From Gentiana macrophylla (lineage: Eukaryota; Streptophyta; Magnoliopsida; Gentianales; Gentianaceae): a DNA stretch of 64,000 nucleotides. This document shows, in pieces, positions 45,967-58,564 of this stretch (position 1 is the stretch's first letter; every line of letters starts with the position of its first letter). The notes beneath the pieces are model-generated. The model ran no database searches. It saw only the letters and a program-made list of their open reading frames with translations, and was not told the origin of the DNA. The stretch covers positions 126,501 through 190,500 of the forward strand of contig CM047806.1 of NCBI GenBank assembly GCA_026214975.1. The letters run 5' to 3'. The translations under genes were made by a program, and so were the position numbers.

Positions 45967-48900
45967 ACTACCCCCCACTTAGACTTTGATCGTCCCGAAC
46001 AAAGCATCAATAAGTCATTTCCCAAGACAACATTTTCTATGGTCAAATCATACTTACACAAGAAACTCAAGTCAACTCATACTAGTCATGCTCATAAGAT
46101 ATCCATTATTCACTACTCACTATGAATCGAAGTGATGTGTGCATGTGCATTTAGTTTTATATAAATGTGGCAAGATTAGAGTTTATGCTAACTTCGCAAT
46201 CTCAACCTACCAACCTCAGCATTCATACTTCTTATGCCTCGCAATGGTTGTAGAGCACTGAAAGCAATAAGCAAGAGCGTATCTATAGGGTTTTGGACTT
46301 GGAGACCGAGTACTACTCAAAGCCTCTTAAAGAGTTGAATATTCTTTTCATATCCTCATATTTTTCAAATACTATAAATCTCAAGAAAGAAAACTTTTAG
46401 AGTATCCCCTATCTTAGATCATGTATAGCATCGAATATTACCACAAGCGGGGGGCTACTTTGGTAATGTTACTACAAGCCCAATGTCTAACATTTTGCTA
46501 AAACACAGTACGCCTCAAGCTTATTACTCCGCTTTTGTCGGCAAGAAGATAAGAATACATCAGCCAATAAGTATCGACACTAAGTCTACATAACCAATCA
46601 TCTATGCAATGTACACATAATTTCTTCAGTTATAATGATTTGCGCGGTATACTCGATTCACAGATTGAGTAATTGAATAATAAATAACTACTCGCAAAAA
46701 CGGGCATGAATATCCTTAAATTTACCTAACATAAGTATAAAATGATCACGTTCTCATGAAACTTGGTTCATTTCCTATCAATTCTTAGCTAGGAACTCAC
46801 AATTCTAAGGGTACGAGATACCTAATATGGTATTTATTCAATTTTTTCAATCATGTGCCGTTTCATTCAAATTTTAATTATAACATAACATGGCTAAGTC
46901 TCCTACCCCCCACTTAAACATGGCATTGTCCTCAATGACAAAAATAAATGAGAATTTAAGAAAAAGACTTAGCTCTGGAAACGGCTCTCAAGTAATGGAA
47001 CAATATCGGAGTAAATGTCAGCACGGCGTGGAGAGATAGACACATCCTGTATAAGCAAAAAAAACTCCACGAAACCGTAAAATATCATGTCCATGGAAGT
47101 TATAAAATAATGTGGCAGTAATGAGGTATAAATACCTAAAAACAGTTTAAGCCACTTTATTTTATACAACCAAAGACAAGGGAAACCAAAAAGAAAAATA
47201 CTAAATAGAAAGAAAAATAAACAAGCAACTAAAGATGGTGGTCTTCATCTAAAAACCGGGTGGATAAGACAAAGATCAAAAAGCATAACCCCATGTGGGA
47301 AAACACGAGGGTTACTCGATCGAAAAGGTATTCAATCCAGGAGAAGAGAAACTTGGGAAGATATAACAGATTGAATGCAACCTATAGGCTAAAGATAAAA
47401 TCAAATACTTAGCGCATAAACTTCTCGCTTGCATTGGATATCAACAACTTAGGAGATGTAGCTACCCTCTAAATTACTAATAACCCAATGTATCACGTAA
47501 AAGTCATAAACGTTCATCAACAAGGTCGGATCGGTGTGATAGTTCGAACAAAACTTATCATCTAGAAATGCCGGAATAGTCGGAAAAGTGTGAAATTTCA
47601 AACTTCCGGTAGAAAGATAAGTTGTACTTTGATCGAACCAAAAACCTTTAAAATCTAGCTAGGGTCAGAGCTAGACTTCCCCCAACTAGGATCATGAAAA
47701 TCAAAATGATAAAAGATAATCATTAACGCTGAGCAATATTGCAAATTCCGCAACACAAAGGTATTTTGTAAACAAAATGGAGGTTGAGAGTATGATGGGT
47801 TTAGAAAAAGATACACATAAGGTTGGGAAGAAAAGATAAAGGGTGGGTAAGAAATTGTGTTTATGGGTGGGTTGAAAATGGTTAAGGCATCGAGATTGGG
47901 TGGGAGAGTGAAACGGATGGAAAGAAAGAGAGGCGATGAAAGAATGGTTAGAATGTGAACTGTTGGGGCAGATTGGCGAGAGGATCGAAAAGGTTGAAGG
48001 GTGAAAAGGTATAAATGAAAGGATAAGGGTAGTTGCAGAATGAATTGCGCACCACTTTGAATTTTCACTTGGATCACCATTCTAAAAGATTTTGGAAGTT
48101 GACCAAAATTGTTCTTGTTCACACCAATCATTCTCTCATTACATTTTCGTAATTCTCAAGCTCTCTTAATGCTTCCATCTTAAGGTTGATTGCTAAATTT
48201 CCTTTTCTTTAGCAATTTTTCGACTCTCCTACGGAACTCTATTTCACGTGGCCTATATTGAGTAAAAAAGTTTTGCACATCCTTAGCCCAATGGCCATCG
48301 GAACACGGCAAAATAAAAAACCTCAACATATGTCACGTTACTCTTATTTGACTCAAGGAAAACAAAACCTAAAATCCTAAAAAGAAATCCTAAGGGTTTT
48401 AAAGAAGTAGTTCTGAGTTTAAAGTCCTCAGCTCGACTTTCCAAAAGTATCCTTGTCAGTCATTATTCTTGGATCGCCAGACTTTGACCCTTCGCGCACT
48501 ATAAGAGGTTGGCTTGTTGCTTTTGCGGATTAATATTTTTCCTTTTGGTTGTGAGACCTAGGAAACGACATTTATCCATACCATTTATCCAAAGCTCTTA
48601 CCTCGGCTCTCGTTTTAGGAATTAGTGAATTCTAAGAAACTCGGTTAAAATTACGGTTTTGGCCTTGACAATAAGAAACAATGAATCAAAGTACTCCGAA
48701 TAAGGTCGGTTATGTAGGCAAGCCTATGCCATCTTATTCGTTGGAACATATGTGACAGTTCAGGCCAATCCGTCAAGATAAGCCCCGTTTAGCCCGAAGG
48801 CTTATCGGCTATGCTAAGTCTTGTTGAACTGTTGTAACGTACATCACACGTGGAGGGGAGTTGATTGAGCCGAAGCTCGTTTGAACTCGCCCAGCCATGG

Positions 48901-49926
48901 TTAAACCATTTCCGAACCTATGTACAAAGATTCTTCGATTTCTAAATTGTCACCCAAAGCGTAATCTTGTTTTTGTTTAAGGTGGGTTCACCGAGAAGCC
49001 ATCACCATAAACATCAACGAAAGCCGAAGATTGTGTTCTTTCAAAACTCAACGTCTTCTTTAGATTGTGAATGCTTAAACTACACAATTTGTTGCTCCTA
49101 TGGCCAAGTAGGCAATTTCATGCATAGGACCATGAGATTTTAACAGTAACTACGGGGAACTCTTTATTCACTTGCTTCTTTCAACGACTACATGTTTCCC
49201 TACACCCTCTAGATGAGACAGATTTGGGGCAAAACCTTCGACACTAATAAAATTAATCTTATGAACCAACTCCGGGCTAAGATTCATACTAAGGTTCATG
49301 TATAGGCTAACTTATGCTCAAAAAACAAAAGATAGTAAAACATAAGCAAAAAAGGTAGTACTTGCCTTCAACATTGTACCACGAAGAATTTAAGCCTTTA
49401 AAATTTTTTCGAGCCATCTTGGTGCTTTAAAGGTATTGCTTCCATTGCTTTTCCCATCTTAGATTCGTAGCTCCACATGTTTGTTTGGGTTATTTTCTCG
49501 GCCACTGAAAAATTATTGACTTGGATTATTGCTTCCTGGTTTCTCGCAAATGTAAGAAAAAAAAAAAGCAGACCGTGGATCGATGTTAACATGGTTTCCC
49601 ATGTCACCGTCGGACCTACGGATTAAACATACTGAGGATAGACGGACACGCCAAATTCCGGACTTCGAAAACACAAATCGAAACCGTAAAGCGAATCAGA
49701 CAAAACAAAAATTTTATAAGTGCTCGGTCGACCGAACGAGGTCTCTCGGTCGACCGAATAAATTTTTTTTTTTTTTTTTTTTTAAACTGAATTTTCAGAC
49801 AGAGCGCATAAACCAGAGGGACTCAAAACGTAAAAACAGACTCTAAAACAGAAAACTCGACATGAATAAAAAAATTATTTATATATAAAATTGACCGTTG
49901 GTTCCCCGGCAACGGCGCCAAAAACT
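45967..49926 (-). other. LARD interior, no coding region recognised
   Basis: The whole interior lacks capsid, protease, RT, RNase H or integrase signatures on either strand. The longest frame (47655-48131, minus, 158 codons) is rich in F/P/S/L and has no recognisable domain. A second polypurine-like sequence (minus TCATTGAGGACAATG then AAGTGGGGGG, plus about 46902-46941) lies ~950 bp inside the true one. This is the pre-LTR motif typical of Athila elements and suggests an earlier LTR junction was buried by rearrangement. Confidence 0.6.
49724..49757 (-). promoter_or_regulatory. Paired TCGGTCGACCGA palindromes in LARD leader
   Basis: Two perfect copies at 49724-49735 and 49746-49757, 22 bp apart, about 145-180 bp inside the primer-binding site in the untranslated leader. 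The palindrome is the same as in the LTR clusters. Confidence 0.55.
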
Positions 49927-51747
49927 TGATCGGGGTGGTCAATCAGGTTATAATATACTTGACCACCATAAACCAATACTAGCAAGAGGACTAGGCCCAT
50001 CGTAGTATAGCTATAGTGAATCAAGGTCGATCCCACAGGGAACCAATTGTGGATCATCTTATATACAAACAATTAATTAAACATGTCAATGACATGAGGC
50101 GGTCTACGACCAACATAAGACAAGAAAAGTAAAGACACGACTCGACACAACGTAATTAACCTCCCCAATTATAGTCTTTATCGCTTGGACCTAGATAATT
50201 TATATAATAAATCGAACTTATTAACTGTCAATCCGCTTGTATCTATCTTAGATTGGCTACGGGAGTCATCCTCTTTAACTTGACTTAGCACCGGTAGTCA
50301 CTGAGATCACCGTGGTATTGTTACGTGACTTCGCGCTTTTGGTGCCTCCATCTCATATAACTCACACGCTTACGACTACAAGGATGCCGATATTAACCGT
50401 ACACCTCGCTGTGCAACATTCCTATGGTTAGCGTATTTCCTAAACGATCGCTCAAGCCCTCGTCCAACTAACAATTACCTTTTAGGTCTCATGCTAGTTT
50501 ACTTAACTACGTATAACTAGGTGACGTCAATTCCTAATACAAAACCTACCTAGATCTCGCCGAAAGTCCCGGAAGATCATTCATGAGCCGACCTAGAGCC
50601 CTATATTGGTATTTCCTAATCGTGACGCTAATTAAAATCGACGAGCAACGTAGCCGTGGCCATACCTATCGAGATAATAAATCCTACTAAGCTAAACCTA
50701 CCATAAAGACGTGGCGGACTAACTAACAGACAAATAGGGGCTCGGCCGACCGAAAGATGAGACACTCGGTCGACCGAATGATTCCATTCGGTCACCCAAA
50801 CGATTTCATCCCCAGATTACATCCTAGAATATATTTCTCAGCGTTTCATCATACAGAACAGATTAAACAGTAATTCGTAAAGCAATCATATGAATTAACA
50901 TAGATACGCATTAATTAAACTAAGCAGATTCATGAATAAATACTAAGTATATGACGTAGGTTATGGGATCCTCATAGACAAGGCGTCGCCACATCCCTAA
51001 CGTCATAGCCTAGATCTACATCATCTAGCTATGAATTAATTAACTCAAACAATAAAGCATAATTGGGGGGAATTAATTACTTGAAAGAAAGAAACAGAAA
51101 ATAAAGGCTTACATAATTTGCAGCCCTTAAACTCTGGAAACCTTCAAAGTATTCTACATTGTATCAAAGTAAAATTGAAGAAAGAATGAAAGGATTGTAT
51201 GTATGTCTAAGGTATGTATTACAATTCTCGTAGCTGCTTGCGTATATAGAGGTTTTTGCCGACTTAGGGTGGTTCTAGAAGATAAGCACGATTAAAGCCG
51301 AAAACCGACCCAAACCCGAGGCTCGGTCAACCGAGAGGTGACACTCGGTCGATCAAGCATCGTGCTCGGTCGACCGAACCTAACTTTTCACGCGTCAATC
51401 GCTTTTCTCGTCTATCTTGTTCCCACATCGCACGCGCTTTCGTGTTGATCTGATTAATCTCTCATTTATCTCTTGATTAATGCTCCGATTTTCTTCCTTC
51501 TTTATCTTGATATAATTGATTGAATGACATTAATCCTCTCGATTTGTTGTGATCTGCAAAATCAATAATTATCACACAATAAATCGGCTTTAAATAATAA
51601 AAACAGCTAAATACCAATTTACATAATATAAATCACATAACATTAAATATTAAATATAAACATGTGATTTAATATGAAATATATATTATTAATCTCGATT
51701 TAAGGTCAACGTTGATGACTTTTACGGGTATAATTTGACCGTCATCA
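49927..51747 (-). repeat. 5' LTR of the LARD
   Basis: 1,821 bp, partner of 44152-45966. The primer-binding site follows after a 6-base gap on the internal side (plus 49902-49920), which fixes the orientation. Confidence 0.9.
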
Positions 51748-52560
51748 CCTATGGAATGGGTAATAGAGTGTTCAAACTGTGGTGAAAAAAGTGGTGTGGA
51801 ATACAGGTATTTAGTCATGTCTATACATCTTCTTTAAATAAATTTGCTGTGACTTGTTCATGCCACTCATGTATATATTATTGAAATTCTCCATTAGGAG
51901 TCGGATTCCGATTCGACTAACCGAAGGTGATGATACCCTCTTTGTAACTATAAAGTCACCAGATGTTGAGCTACTGACTAACGTCACTCCACAGCACTTG
52001 AAAGACTCTCATGAATTTGTAAGTCGTTATGAATACGAAATCTTTGACATACACAAAAACCATTCTTTATTCTTTCGATTAATATTATGTTGTAGGCTTA
52101 AACGTGGAAGAAGAAGTGAAGGAGGCACTAGAAGCTTACAATTGTCTCGCTTCTTGAGGAAGAAACAAGAAAAAGAAAGAAGATGACGACCAAGAATTTG
52201 TTAGCTACTGATTACGTGAAAGCATACAATGTTGCAAATATTGGAGAAGAATGTCCACCTTCATTCCCCATTGAAAGTGGCACCGCACAAACTGATGCCC
52301 GTAAAGAGGATCGATTTTTCACACCTACCACATCTAAAGTATTGGTGAAATTGAACAAGAACAAAGCACTACAAAAATGTTCGAGACAACACATCTCATC
52401 AAACGAACCATTGACTTCATTGCAAAGAAGAAGACTCTTCATTCGATACAAGCGAGATCAAACAAGCACATTTAATACTTCTGGACATGCTGAACCATCA
52501 CCAGTTGATGCTACTTCCGCAGAGAGCCCAGTAAAGAAAGCAAAGGAAAAGCAGAGTTAA

Positions 52561-53101
<541 letters not shown>

Positions 53102-53449
53102 TAGATATAGCAGTTCTACGTGAGGAATCTATCATCATATGAACTTATGTATCTACGGGTTGAAGTATGTTAAAATTCACCTAGTGTTGACACATTTTCG
53201 ATGACTTAATTTTACTGTCATTCATTTGCTGGTTATTATTTATTTTGATATCAATTTTAGAGCGTTTTATCGCTCTTAATTACATATATTACTAGACGAG
53301 TGTTTTCCTTTTGAAATTAGTGCGACTTAATACTTATTGAGTAGCAAATAATGACATAATGAGAAAATAACTTTAGTAATTTGTCTATCTTGAGGTAATT
53401 ATGTGTTATTAGGTCAAGTTAGTTACTATGTTTAATTTGCGGTTTGTAG
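53102..53449. other. AT-rich intergenic sequence
   Basis: No coding or repeat structure that I can support. Confidence 0.4.
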
Positions 53450-53662
53450 TGTAAACCAACTAACCGAACCGAATCAAACCGATTAATTGAAAAACCGAAC
53501 CAAACCGAACCGAACCAAACCGAACCAAACCGAACCGAACCGAACCGAACCAAACCGTCTATGATATGATTGGTTTTGGTTTCATAATTTTCAAACTGAA
53601 AATTTGGTTTGGTTTTGAAAATACTTAAAACCGAACCAAACCAAACCAAACCGTGAACACTC
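53450..53662. repeat. CCGAA/CCAAA-rich tract ending GTGAACACTC
   Basis: Third tract of this kind: stretches of AACCGAACC and AACCAAACC with a central inverted portion, ending ccgtgaacactca at about 53652-53664. That end matches the GTGAACACCC end near 14386. Confidence 0.5.
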
Positions 53663-54630
53663 ATATTATTCTGCGAAATCAAATCATTGAATATAAAACA
53701 GTGGAATAAGGATTCATTAAGTCTGACTACAAACTAAAAAATTACTACACGTACCAAAGAGGGACACCTAGCAAAGCACACCATTGAAAAGAGGTGGAGT
53801 CCCCCCATCTAGTATTTCTTTACTTTGTTGTTTTTGGCTTTCCAATCTGTGGAATATATCCCTTCTAGCAACTTCTTCTTCTGGCCTATGATAACAGTCA
53901 CTTGGTCATTACAATACAGACTGCTTCCTTCCAGATTCATGCGCTGCCACCTAGGAGGAGGAGACCCAACATTTTGAACTGCACAATGCTCCCTAGGCAC
54001 ATTAATTCAGCAATCTTCAGCACACAGATAATGCTACAGCAAACGTGTTTCTCATTCCTAGGAGGGCCATGGATGATTGCGCATTCCAGACATATGTATG
54101 TACATGTGTGTTCATCAGTTTGTTTGTGAGCATGGCATAGGCTTGCCCCCCTCCTCATACTCATGTCCTTGTATGAATCTATAGACCAGGCCATTATATA
54201 GCCAACAACCACCTAACTCAAGAACCAGGCTTTGCAGTGCAAAGCAGGGCCATGAAATAATAACGGGCCAAGTCCTATTCGTTTTCATTAACGTTAACGT
54301 ATAGATAATTTTGAAATGGCAGCTAAAACTAAGGCACAACACTTGTTCATTGGAAAATAAAATACAACAAGACGGCAGCTGCAGAAAGAAAAAGAAAAAA
54401 AAAAGGTACTTTCAAAGTCTATATGTTAAGAAAAATTAATGACAAGACACACCATTTCACATTATTATTGTTTACATACATTGACCATCATGTTAAGACT
54501 TTAATCTCTGGTGGGTAACAATGCATATAATCTCTGGTTCAGCAAGTGAGAAACTCACAAGGTATCCCCCAGCCCAGTAGTAGGTAACAATGCATATAAT
54601 CTCTGGTTCAGCAAGTGAGAAACTCACAAA
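53663..54630. other. 3' flank of ESS2
   Basis: Probably holds the 3' UTR of the minus-strand ESS2 gene. The only structure is a 69-bp-period tandem duplication adjoining the stop codon (54514-54629). Short frames on both strands have no recognisable content. Confidence 0.45.
54514..54629. repeat. 69-bp tandem duplication abutting the ESS2 stop codon
   Basis: A 47-bp block starting ggtaacaatgcatataatc is repeated exactly at 54514-54560 and 54583-54629 (period 69). The right copy ends one base before the TAA stop (54631-54633 on plus, minus gene), so the duplication lies at the start of the 3' UTR. Confidence 0.85.
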
Positions 54631-56202
54631 TTACCAAGGAGAATTGCGGCCTTCTTTTATAGAAGGTGATCTGGACACAATGTTGCTGTCGCTTCCGAAT
54701 CTTGAAATGCTTCTACCAGATTTAGGAGTGCTAACACCAACAGCAGCAGCAGCAGGACTTGAGCCACGATAACTTGCACGGAGAGATTCATCCACAGCAT
54801 GTGAAGACTTAGCAATAGCTTTCCTAACAAACTTCTGAGCAGCTGGAGAAAGTGTCCGTCCATTTGGACTAGCACTTCCACCTCTAAGTGGTGAATGCAA
54901 AGGTGGTTTCTGGAACATCCTTGATCTCTCTTTCAACTTACGGGAAGCCTCTCGAGACAATGCATGTGCTTTGACATCCCTTAAAGGTGGCATAGGAATT
55001 CTAAACTGCGGCCCATCGCCACTACCTCCAATGTCAATAGGCGTATCCTCTGGGTCCAACCGTAGCGGAGTTCCCTCAATTTCACCCCATGTGATAAAGG
55101 GTGACTCGTCTGCACCAGGTCCTGGTGAAGGTGTCAAAACAAAACTATACCCATTCTCTGCCTTCTTGCCAGATTCAACATAGAATTTATTATTAGGTGT
55201 CTTCCTCAGATCCTCCAAATCATACCTCTTCATCTTATCCCCATCCCTGCCAATCATTGGGAGTGGTGTTGAACCAGCTACAGGAGTATAAAGCACCTCG
55301 ACCGTATCATCCTCTTTAGCCTTGAAATCCAGCATCTTACCCCGGAACCTTGTGTTTGACTTATTAACCTCTTTTGTCAGACACTTTAACCTTTCAGCTC
55401 TCTCACCTTCCGTTAGTGGTACCTCACCTCTATCGGCAGGATGATACATCAACAAATTCTTTGCCGTGTACTTGCACCCTTCTAAGGTACTCACAGGTTG
55501 ATCAGAGGTTCCATACCCATCTGTATCAACACGTTCCCTCTTGGCATCCTCTATCAATTTCACACACTCTTCCTTTTCCCCTTCCAATAAATAGTCGTAT
55601 CTCTCCTTCCTCTTCCTGTTAACCTTCTCCAGAATACGTGAAAAGCTCTCATTGTCCTCACTCGTATACCTTCGGAAAAATTCATCTAATGACAGCGAAG
55701 CATCCACTTCATCAGCTGATTGGGTACCATCATCCAGATTATCAAAACCATGACCTTCACCTCTATTGCCGTTAAATTGACCACTAGCATCCACGTCGAA
55801 AGGGGTAAAGCTGGAACTTCTCAAAAAAGTCGAGCCAGGGGTTTGAGATTTAGTACCTGTGGAAGCACCAGAGGTTGAACTGTTAGGCCCAACAGCACGG
55901 CGGCGTTCAAGGATTTTTAACTGAGCATCGCGAATCTGCACCGGATCGCGCGTTCGAACGGCTTCAAGCCAATCAAGGCGGTCCCGAAGCTTGGAGATAT
56001 CGGGGAAGAAATCACGTTCGATTATCCTCTCGATGGCAGCAACGTACGAATCCTCGTCGAGAACTTTTGGGCGCTTTCTCCTTGGAACAGAAGGGCTGGC
56101 TATGGAATTGGAATCGTTGGTTAAAGTGGGAGGTTCGGAGAGGGAGATAGATGGTGAAGGAGAAGAGATGTGGCGAGGAGAGTGTCCAGGTGAGAGCAAC
56201 AT
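54631..56202 (-). CDS. ESS2: ESS2/DGCR14 homologue (splicing-associated Es2 protein)
   Basis: Intronless frame of 523 residues, close to the usual plant length. The Es2 domain spans most of the protein: RRKRPKVLDEDSYVAAIERI and FFPDISKLRDRLDWLEAV at about 40-80, SLDEFFRRYTSEDNESFSRI at about 190-215, FRGKMLDFKAKEDD near 300, and NSRF-like/TWGEIEGTPLRL near 395. The C-terminal third is basic and rich in serine and glycine (ALSREASRKLKERSR to SGRSISRFGSDSNIV). Family members are nuclear proteins associated with the spliceosomal C complex and splicing fidelity. The start is the first ATG and lies only ~40 residues before the conserved part. It is the best-preserved gene in the window. Confidence 0.93.
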   Translation of the reverse strand: MLLSPGHSPRHISSPSPSISLSEPPTLTNDSNSIASPSVPRRKRPKVLDEDSYVAAIERIIERDFFPDISKLRDRLDWLEAVRTRDPVQIRDAQLKILERRRAVGPNSSTSGASTGTKSQTPGSTFLRSSSFTPFDVDASGQFNGNRGEGHGFDNLDDGTQSADEVDASLSLDEFFRRYTSEDNESFSRILEKVNRKRKERYDYLLEGEKEECVKLIEDAKRERVDTDGYGTSDQPVSTLEGCKYTAKNLLMYHPADRGEVPLTEGERAERLKCLTKEVNKSNTRFRGKMLDFKAKEDDTVEVLYTPVAGSTPLPMIGRDGDKMKRYDLEDLRKTPNNKFYVESGKKAENGYSFVLTPSPGPGADESPFITWGEIEGTPLRLDPEDTPIDIGGSGDGPQFRIPMPPLRDVKAHALSREASRKLKERSRMFQKPPLHSPLRGGSASPNGRTLSPAAQKFVRKAIAKSSHAVDESLRASYRGSSPAAAAVGVSTPKSGRSISRFGSDSNIVSRSPSIKEGRNSPW

Positions 56203-56781
56203 CGTTTATGAATTTGGGAATTAGGGTTCCTTGAACAGATCGAGATAGGAAACACGACGGTGAAGTTAAATCTCCAGGGGAAATAAGTTGAGAGCTTTCG
56301 ACACTCACACGGATTTTGACGCGTTCCTTTTTTTATTTTTATTTTTATTTTTTAGGGTATATGTGTTTGTGTGTGTGCTTTTTTTAGGTTGTGTGTGTGT
56401 GTTTTTGAAGTACGAAAAAGGCAAAAAAAAAAAAAAAAAAAAAAAAAAGTATAAAAGCGAGCCCAAACTAAGAGGATCTCCGGTTATAAACATTTAGAAG
56501 ATAAATATTTTATAAAATATTATATTACTTCAGTTTTAAAATGTAAATTTATTTGATATTTTTAATATAAATTAAGAAAATTGATTAAATTGGTTATGTA
56601 TTATTAATTTTGATGAAAAAGACTAAAATGACCTTTGAGTGATATTAATGCAAAGTAGTGAAAAGTAGATGGGTAACAAATAAATGAGGGGTAAAAGGAG
56701 AAAAATGTAATAAATGTTTCATTTGTTTTCTAAATGGACTTACATTATGGGACTAAACAAAAAAAACTAAACGGACTTACA
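56203..56781. other. ESS2 5' side and junction to Tat LTR
   Basis: 5' UTR and promoter side of ESS2, with T-rich and (GT)n stretches (56325-56405) and a long A-run (56422-56448). AT-rich sequence then runs to the Tat LTR at 56782. No other gene. Confidence 0.5.
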
Positions 56782-57294
56782 TGACGATACCGGGTTTCAC
56801 CCCTCCACGTGTCGTCTTGCAGTTGGTCCCCAGAGTGCGAATGAGTACTAAGCTATACATATCGAGTTCCGGACAGGGGGGCCACGATAGTCGACAATCG
56901 AGCAGTATAGGACAGGGTGTCCCAGAGTCGAGTACCGCCGGTCGGTTATGTCGACATTGAGGGCAGAGTCCACATCGGCTGTCAAGGTCCATTAACAGTG
57001 TGATAACTTGGGCAAAGGTCAAGGCCCATTAAGGGTAATTATGACAATGACTCAAACCGACTTAATATTAGGGTTAAGGCATGTGTTGTCATTATAAATA
57101 CCACACTCCGGGAACTACGTAAGGCTTGATTCCTGGACAATTACAGGATACGTAGGCAATCTAAGATAAATTCTTAGACTCAGCCGCAAATCATCAAACC
57201 CACCATCCCGTTCTTTAGGCATTAGGGTCTTGGGTGTTCATCAATAGATCCACATAGACCCGGATAAAGTAGGTGACACGATTGGTCATCGTCA
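56782..57294 (+). mobile_element. Tat-lineage 5' LTR
   Basis: 513 bp, TGACGATACCGGG to GGTCATCGTCA, so the ends are inverted over 7 bp. TATA-like attataaatacc at about 57093. A primer-site-like TGGCGCTAGAAGGAGGG begins at 57296, one base after the LTR. A gag frame follows. The left flank is ttaca; the right end of the element is not in the window. Confidence 0.8.
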
Positions 57295-57342
57295 TTGGCG
57301 CTAGAAGGAGGGTCTTCTATTGTTGAATACACCAAGATCACG

Positions 57343-58564
57343 ATGCCTCCCAAGGATAAAAACACAAGAAAAACCGTCTCCAAAGCCACAGATCAGCAGG
57401 GCTTGCAGATTAACGAGCAGATAGATCTAGATGCGCAAGGATCAAAAGGTCCAGTCTTGAACCCTGTCCATGAAGATCCCCAGAAAGAAAAGCAGGGTCT
57501 TGCTCCGGAACACCAAGCTATTGTGGATCAATTGGCGGGGGCGGATCTTGAGTTAATGTCCAGGATTACAGTAGAGGCGGTTATGGTGCAAAAGCAAGCA
57601 GATGGCGGTCAGAAAGATGCTGTGGAAAAGCCTAAGCGAACTCCCGGGGGACGGTCGCTCGGTCCTCCAAACTCTGTGGAGAAAGAGGCGTGAGATCCAA
57701 CAGAAGCATCAGAAGATGGATGAGGACAGCGTTAGGGAGGAGCTGGATGTTATTTTGGGAAAAAGTCAGGTCTCGCTGTGGTTGGAGTCACCCTTCACGA
57801 AGGAGATCGAGAGTTTCCAAAAATCTAAGGGGTTTAAGATACCAAAGATAGAGCCTTATGATGGTACCACCGATCCGGAGGACCATCTACACAGGTATCT
57901 GTCTCAGATGAGGTTGGACGGCGCGCCTGATGTGATGCGATGTCGGGCCTTTGAGACGTTGCTCGTGGGTCGAGCCAGGGAATGGTTTACCAAGCTACGG
58001 CCCGGATCAATCTCCAGTTTTTCCATGCTAGCCCGTAAGTTTCGAGATGCGTTTATCATCAACAAAAAGTTCCATTTAAGCGCCACGCACCTTATGAACA
58101 TGAAATAGCAAAAGGACGAAACAATACTAGATTACCTGAAGAGATTTAATCTCGAGGCCATGCAAGTCGAGATGCAGATGATCGACTCCTGATCACATCG
58201 TTTGTAGGGGGATTGCGTAATACGAAGTTATATATGAAGTTGAGTAGAGATGTCCCTCGCACCATGGACGAGTGCGTTAACGTGGTGCACAGATTACATC
58301 AGGGAAGAGGCGGTCGCGTAGCACACCTAATCCGGCCCGGATGGATTCGAAGAAGGACAATCGAGGTCCGAACAAGAATCAATCCAAGAGATAGGATATC
58401 GAGAGTAAACCCACAGTCTGGGACCGTATAACGTCGACGCCCGCCTCAGATCGTTTGGGAAAGAAGGGAGCCACACGCGACAAGGATTTTATCCCACTTA
58501 ACCGATCTCGAGCAGAGGTGCTATCCATCATGCTCTCGAAGAACATAGCGAAAAGGCTCGCCAC
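57343..58564 (+). pseudogene. Tat gag, frameshifted and cut by an Athila element
   Basis: Starts MPPKDKNTRKTVSKATDQQ and stays open to 57693, then changes frame to 57690-58108. That frame holds the capsid block: SPFTKEIESFQKSKGFKIPK, EPYDGTTDPEDHLHRY, AREWFTKLRPGS. A TAG at about 58106 is followed by QKDETILDYLKRFN in the same frame. Further shifts follow at about 58190 (SFVGGLRNTKLYMKL) and 58430. Conserved DKDFIPLNRSRAE-like sequence appears just before the Athila insertion at 58565. Homologous to the gag at 3626-4868 but a different subfamily. Confidence 0.85.

Larger units (their letters stand above)
44152..51747 (-). mobile_element. Non-coding Athila-derived LTR element (LARD), 7.6 kb, TSD CCTAT
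   Basis: Long near-identical LTRs (44152-45966 and 49927-51747) start TGATGACGGTCAA and end CACCCCGATCA on the minus strand. Perfect CCTAT duplications at 44147-44151 and 51748-51752. The primer site TGGCGCCGTTGCCGGGGAA (minus; plus 49902-49920) is the Athila-type site complementary to tRNA-Asp. The polypurine tract AAGTGGGGGGTAGT is at plus 45967-45980. The ~3.96-kb interior has no gag or pol, so it must be mobilised by other Athila elements. It interrupts the Helitron RPA zinc-ribbon exon. Confidence 0.92.
42554..52560 (+). pseudogene. RPA1-like gene of the Helitron, split by a LARD
   Basis: Multi-exon gene with clean GT-AG borders. Exon 1 is 42554-42724 (MAITQPRKMSLIPEINRD...). The next exon starts at about 42822 (CNKVSGIVYES...). 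Later exons include one at about 43163 (DIKGIVIHAFPRKQ) and one beginning KVPIILTLWNEFGDEEG near 43383, plus a GCPLNTHVF piece. These are the tandem OB-fold domains of the large RPA subunit, a single-strand DNA-binding protein. The zinc-ribbon exon begins at 44057; its first CxxC (CQTC) lies before the LARD at 44152 and its second (CSNC) after it at about 51771. Later exons lie at 51898-52018 and from 52095, with a basic tail ending SPVKKAKEKQS at 52560. RPA genes travel with plant Helitrons and may assist replication. Apart from the insertion and a probable late stop or splice ambiguity near 52160, frames are well kept. Confidence 0.8.

Noticed and set aside
47655..48131. 158-codon minus-strand frame in the LARD interior as a gene
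   Set aside because: Biased F/P/S/L composition, no domain, and located in a non-coding retroelement interior.
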